DNA of 64,000 nucleotides, from NCBI GenBank assembly GCA_963667575.2, contig CAXXHY010000062.1, positions 82,564 to 146,563 of the forward strand. Reading direction: 5' to 3'. The notes beneath the pieces are model-generated. The model ran no database searches, was not told the origin of the DNA, and worked only from the letters and a program-made list of their open reading frames with translations. This DNA comes from G963665495 sp963667575. GTDB taxonomy: Bacteria > Desulfobacterota > Desulfovibrionia > Desulfovibrionales > Desulfovibrionaceae. A program made the position numbers and the translations under genes. Position 1 is the stretch's first letter, and each line of letters starts with the position of its first letter. Positions 60,268-64,000 of this stretch are shown here, in pieces.

Positions 60268-61626
60268 ATGGAGACATTCAATTCCCTGGAGGAAGCTGAC
60301 GTTCCCCTTAGAACTGTTCAAGGGGATTCCATAAACAGGGATCTTATTGAGAAGCAGCAGTTGTATACATGGAAACAACCTTCTCAGCACTCCGGACCAC
60401 AGCGCAAAAGCAAGAATACCAATGCTCATGCCGCGTCCGGATCGTACTCTTCCGAGCTACGTAAAAAAGTTTTTCCCGCCATTTCCCGTTCGCAATGGGA
60501 AGACTGGCACTGGCAGATGGCCAACCGCTTTCGCACCGTTGAAAGCCTGTCCCCCATTCTGGACCTCTCCGACGAAGAACTCGCCGGACTTGCCGGACAT
60601 ATGGGAGCCCTGCCCGTGGCTCTGACACCCTATTCCGCCTCATTGCTGGACCCGCACAACCCGGCTCAAGCCTTGCGCCGCACCCTGGTGCCCACGGCCG
60701 CCGAGCATCTGCTCTCTGCCGGGGAATCCATAGATCCGCTGCACGAGTCAAATGATTCGCCTGTGCCGGGCATAGTGCACCGCTACAAGGACAGAGTGCT
60801 GTTCCTGGTGGCCAACGAATGCGGTTCGTACTGCCGGTACTGCACGCGTTCGCGCATCGCCGGAAGAGCCGGCAATTCCGCCATCAGCCGCGATCAATTG
60901 CGCAAAGGCATCGAGTACATTGCCGCGACTCCGGCCGTCCGTGACGTGCTGTTGTCCGGTGGTGATCCGCTCACGTTGCCGGATGCCGCTTTGAACTGGC
61001 TGCTGACGGAACTGCGAAAAATCCCGCATCTGGAGATGGTCCGCATCGGCAGCAAGACCCCTGCGGTTTTGCCCATGCGCATCACATCCAGCCTGGTGAA
61101 AATGCTGCGTACGCACCATCCGCTCTGGATGAGCCTGCATTTCACCCATCCCGACGAATTGACGCCGGACTGCGTCCGCGCATGCGAACGCCTAGCCGAC
61201 GCGGGCATTCCTCTGGGCAGCCAGACGGTTCTGCTCAGCGGCATCAACGACAATGTCGATACGTTGAAACATCTTTTTCAAGGACTTCTCAGGGCCCGGG
61301 TCAGACCCTACTACCTGTACCAGTGCGACCCCATCAAGGGCTCGGCCCACTTCCGGACAACAGTAAACCGCGGTCTGGAGTGCATCTCCGGATTGCGCGG
61401 ACACACCACGGGCTACGCCGTGCCGACCTACGTCATTGACGCACCCGGCGGCGGCGGCAAGATTCCGTTGTTTCCCGAGCGCATCATCGGCACCACACCC
61501 GAGGGTTTGCTGCTCAGGAACCATGACGGAAACACGTACCTCTACCCGGAAGCCGCACCTCAGCGACCTGCGGGAGCAGTCGGTGACAACTCCAGCCAGG
61601 TCGCGGATTTTCCGTCGCGCCACTGA
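60268..61626 (+). CDS. KamA family radical SAM aminomutase (lysine 2,3-aminomutase type)
   Basis: 452 residues from ATG 60268 (GGAG seven bases upstream; ATG 60262 is too close to it). Radical-SAM cysteines C185, C189, C192 in CGSYCRYC; PLP Lys K398 in VIDAPGGGGKIPL. The two Asp that hold the substrate epsilon-amino group in lysine 2,3-aminomutase are matched by D354 (YQCDPIKG) and D391 (VIDAPG); glutamate mutases have Lys and Asn there. L-lysine to beta-lysine is therefore the best guess. About 70 residues of N-terminal extension (Ser/Gln/Lys-rich) are atypical. EpmB is unlikely as no EpmA or EF-P is near. Confidence 0.88.
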   Translation: METFNSLEEADVPLRTVQGDSINRDLIEKQQLYTWKQPSQHSGPQRKSKNTNAHAASGSYSSELRKKVFPAISRSQWEDWHWQMANRFRTVESLSPILDLSDEELAGLAGHMGALPVALTPYSASLLDPHNPAQALRRTLVPTAAEHLLSAGESIDPLHESNDSPVPGIVHRYKDRVLFLVANECGSYCRYCTRSRIAGRAGNSAISRDQLRKGIEYIAATPAVRDVLLSGGDPLTLPDAALNWLLTELRKIPHLEMVRIGSKTPAVLPMRITSSLVKMLRTHHPLWMSLHFTHPDELTPDCVRACERLADAGIPLGSQTVLLSGINDNVDTLKHLFQGLLRARVRPYYLYQCDPIKGSAHFRTTVNRGLECISGLRGHTTGYAVPTYVIDAPGGGGKIPLFPERIIGTTPEGLLLRNHDGNTYLYPEAAPQRPAGAVGDNSSQVADFPSRH

Positions 61627-61667
61627 CTGCCGAACCTCTAACCATACGTACACATAAAGGACGCGAC

Positions 61668-62709
61668 ATGAAAATCGGAATGACCTACGACTTGCGGACT
61701 CGCTATCTGGAAGAAGGATACAGCGACGAAGCCACGGCCGAATTTGATAAGATAGAGACCATCGAAGCCATCGAACGGACTCTGCAGCTGTACGGGCATG
61801 AAACCGAGCGCATCGGCAATTCCCAGGATCTGGTAAACGCCCTTTCCGCCGGCCGCCGCTGGGAGCTGGTGTTCAACATAGCGGAAGGCATGCACGGTCT
61901 CGGCCGCGAGTCCCTGATTCCTTCCCTGCTGGATTCCTACGCCATCCCGTTCGTTTTTTCCGACCCCATGGTCATGGCCCTGACCCTGCACAAGGGCATG
62001 GCCAAGAGCATCATCCGTGACGCCGGCTTGCCCACGGCCGACTTTCTGGTGGTCAACCGCATGTCCGATCTGAACGGATTCAGCGGATTCGGCAACCGGA
62101 TTGTTCGCCAAGCCCGTGGCGGAAGGCACCGGCAAAGGCGTGAGCAACGCCTCGCTCATCACCAGCATGCCCCAATTGCGCCGGGTCTGCGAGCAACTGC
62201 TCAACCGTTTCAATCAGCCCGTCCTGGTGGAAGAATACCTGCCCGGCAGAGAAGTCACCGTCGGAATCATTGGCAATGGCGACTCGGCCACAGCCCTGGG
62301 CGTCATGGAAATCAACTATCTTACCAAGGGCCCCGAGGTGTATTCCTACGAAACAAAGGAAGAATACGAAACCATGGTTCGCTACCGACCGGTTTCGGAC
62401 GGGATGTATATCGAGGCAGTGAACCTGGCCCTGCAGACATACCGTACGCTCGGACTGCGTGACGCGGGCCGCGTGGACCTGCGCCAGAACGCCGAGGGCA
62501 AGCTCAGTTTCATCGAGATCAACCCCCTGCCCGGCCTGAACCCCGTGCACTCGGACCTGCCCATTCTTTCGCGGATGCATGGCATTACCTTCGAACAGCT
62601 CATGGGCATGATTCTGGATGCCGCCATGCAGCGTCTGGCTCCCTGGAATGCCGCGATTACCCCCAAGAAAAAACAACAGCACATCGATGCCGTCAGCATG
62701 GTGGCGTGA
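61668..62709 (+). pseudogene. D-Ala-D-Ala ligase-like ATP-grasp enzyme (first copy), frameshifted
   Basis: From ATG 61668: MKIGMTYDLRTRYLEEGYSDEATAEFDKIETIEAI, VFNIAEGMHGLGRESLIPSLLDSYAIPFVFSDP, then the frame breaks at 62096-62097. Removing one C joins GFGNG to LFAKPVAEGTGKGVSNASLITSMPQL and continues to FIEINPLPGLNPVHSDLPIL and the stop at 62707-62709, 346 residues, normal for the family. The catalytic ATP-grasp segments (KGV loop, EINPLPG metal site) are intact in the corrected form. It would join two amino-acid-like substrates with ATP. 41 bases after kamA. Confidence 0.8.
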
Positions 62710-62717
62710 GGAACTTC

Positions 62718-63783
62718 ATGCGTATCGTAATATTGCACAACCAGGTTTTGCCGGGCGATGGTCCGGACTCCATGGACACCCTCGTCCAGGTGCGCGCTGT
62801 GGCCCAGGCCCTGAAACACAAGGGAAACCGTGTGATCACGCGCGAGCTCGGAACGGATGTCTGGCGTACGCTGGAGTCCATCCGCAACGAGTCCGCCGAT
62901 GTGGTTTTCAACCTCATCGAATCCTTTGAAGGCAGCGACAATGGCGCCGCCCTGCTGCTTTCCATGCTCGAAGAGCTGGAAATACCCTTTACCGGGTCGG
63001 ATTCCGAAGCGTTGCGTGTTTCCACAGACAAACTCCTGGCCAAACGCGTACTGCGTACGCATGCCATTCCCACACCGGACTGGTTTGTCTGCGATGCGGA
63101 CACTGGCCATCTGCCCGGGCCCACGAACCTGTCCGGAACATACATCTGCAAATCCGTGGACCAGCACGCCTCCTGGAACCTGGATCACGGATCCGTGGTC
63201 AGCGTAACCAGCCGGGAAGAGCTTGCCGTGGAGTTGCGCAAACGGATGCGCGAACATAACGGCAACTGGTTCGCGGAAGCTTACGTACCGGGCCGCGAAA
63301 TCAATGTCGGCATGATCGAAACCGAGGACGGGCTGGTCATCCTGCCGCCCGCCGAACTGCTTTTCGAGGGCTATGCGCCGGAGGAGTGGAAGATTCTGGA
63401 TTATGCCTCCAAGTGGGACCTCGAAACAGACGGCAAGCAGATCAACCGCAGCTATGACTTCGCCCCCACAGACTCTCTGCTGCTTCAGGACATTAGGGAC
63501 AGCGCAGCCAGAGTCTGGGAGGCATTCGGACTCCGCGGCTACGCCAGGGTCGATTTTCGTTACGACCCGAGCAGCGCGGAACCCCGCGGCATGGTCATCG
63601 ACGTCAACGCCAACCCATGTCTGGCGCCTGACGCCGGTTTTGCCGCCGCACTGGAACAAATGGGGGGTGTCCTATGCGGACGCCATGCATCGCATTGCCC
63701 TGGCAGGAGCCAGACTGGGCGCACGAAATCCAATGCACGCCGGCGGAATCATGGCCGGAGAACAATATGAGCCAGCTTTCTGA
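62718..63783 (+). pseudogene. ATP-grasp ligase (second copy), frameshifted near the end
   Basis: ATG 62718 (GAGG seven bases upstream), MRIVILHNQVLPGDGPDSMDTLVQVRAVAQALKHKGNRV, LVILPPAELLFEG, ARVDFRYDPSSAEPRGMVIDVNANPCLAPDAGFAAAL: a D-Ala-D-Ala-ligase-like ATP-grasp with DVNANPC in the metal-binding place. A run of six G at 63662-63667 breaks the last 40 codons; five G restore MGVSYADAMHRIALAGARLGARNPMHAGGIMAGEQYEPAF to a stop at 63783. Active parts lie before the break. It differs clearly from the first copy, so the two probably use different substrates. Confidence 0.82.
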
Positions 63784-64000
63784 AAATATAACACATACGG
63801 ACGCCGCCGACATTCGGCGGATTGTGGTTTCCAACAATATCTTTTCCGATGCGGAAGTGGATATTGCAGTGGATAGTGGGAAGAGACCCTGCGGGACGGC
63901 CAGGACAAACCGGCTACTACTTTTTGTTCGCCAGGGACGACAGCGGTCATTCTCGAGGCTATGCCTGCCACGGACCTGATGACAACAGCCCCGGCACGCA
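63767..64000 (+). pseudogene. GNAT acetyltransferase, 3' end off window, frame broken twice
   Basis: ATG 63767 (GGAG seven bases upstream, inside the end of the ligase gene): MSQLSENITHTDAADIRRIVVSNNIFSDAEVDIAVD. Two single-base losses near 63873 and 63908 restore WEETLRDGQ and TGYYFLFARDDSGHSRGYACHGPDDNSPGT, a GNAT N-terminal region with GYACHGP as the central strand before the acetyl-CoA loop. The rest lies beyond 64000. As written the frame is open but the residues from 37 on are not family-like. It probably acetylates an amine made by the pathway. Confidence 0.65.

Noticed and set aside
60268..61626. EpmB (EF-P lysine aminomutase) reading of the KamA gene
   Set aside because: The chain is longer, keeps full KamA C-terminus with PLP Lys, and no epmA or efp is near.
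1..64000. tRNA, rRNA, CRISPR, insertion sequences, integrases
   Set aside because: None recognised on reading both strands; regular direct repeats of CRISPR type are absent.

Overview
The window reads as chromosome of a Gram-negative, flagellated, anaerobic sulfate reducer of the Desulfovibrio type (Desulfovibrionales). The pointers are a tetraheme class III cytochrome c3, a FlgJ whose C-terminal enzyme is an M23 peptidase, a heptose adenylyltransferase of LPS synthesis, sigma-54 and sigma-28 promoters, and several families common in Desulfovibrio (DUF6125, a HEAT-type protein like the DVU0298 family). This is inference from gene content; no rRNA or other taxonomic marker is present. Coding density is high, and I see no tRNA, rRNA, CRISPR array, insertion sequence or prophage.

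Layout. 1-5.3 kb: small single genes (DUF1566 fragment, DUF2087 protein, TPR lipoprotein-like secreted protein, membrane PH-like protein, NTF2-like protein, methyltransferase). 5.4-7.4 kb: a heavy-metal P-type ATPase behind an unusual array of four TTGA-N3-TCAA repeats. 7.4-14.2 kb: acetyltransferases, a membrane protein fused to a cytidylate-kinase-like domain, a MarR regulator with its probable operator, a sulfotransferase, inorganic pyrophosphatase. 14.7-19.2 kb: a 7TM-DISM/PAS receptor and two exported repeat proteins, the first a composite of an A+T-rich and a G+C-rich half. 19.3-20 kb: a HigB/HigA-like toxin-antitoxin pair with a frameshifted toxin. 20-33.6 kb: late flagellar block (maf; a small conserved gene plus flgM behind a sigma-28 promoter; fliW-csrA; flgL, flgK, flgN, flgJ, flgI, flgH, flgA, flgG, flgF, the last group starting at a sigma-54 promoter). 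34.5-39.7 kb: oxaloacetate decarboxylase gamma, beta and alpha subunits followed by PEP carboxykinase, a C3/C4 module likely linked to sodium export. 39.8-47.3 kb: mixed genes, including a TauE permease, a small membrane protein and an orphan membrane fusion protein, all three frameshifted. 47.5-57.3 kb: CBS-ACT protein, LarC, YwbE, a four-PAS histidine kinase, RimO, cytochrome c3, heptose adenylyltransferase, YkgJ protein, a 56-residue cysteine protein, a glycine-zipper lipoprotein.

57.8-64 kb is the most interesting part. A sigma-54 activator with a degenerate receiver and a GAFTNA loop sits between two outward-facing sigma-54 promoters. One drives a small secreted protein with four CX3C motifs; the other drives a small A+T-rich gene followed by a lysine-2,3-aminomutase-like radical SAM enzyme, two ATP-grasp ligases and a GNAT acetyltransferase. 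The enzyme set suggests synthesis of a beta-amino-acid-containing small peptide or solute; I know of no described pathway with this exact composition.

Seven gene models need single-base frame corrections (near 19465, 42567, 43147, 43395, 43691, 62096, 63664, 63873 and 63908). Most are one extra base in a short homopolymer, so sequence error is as likely as true decay.
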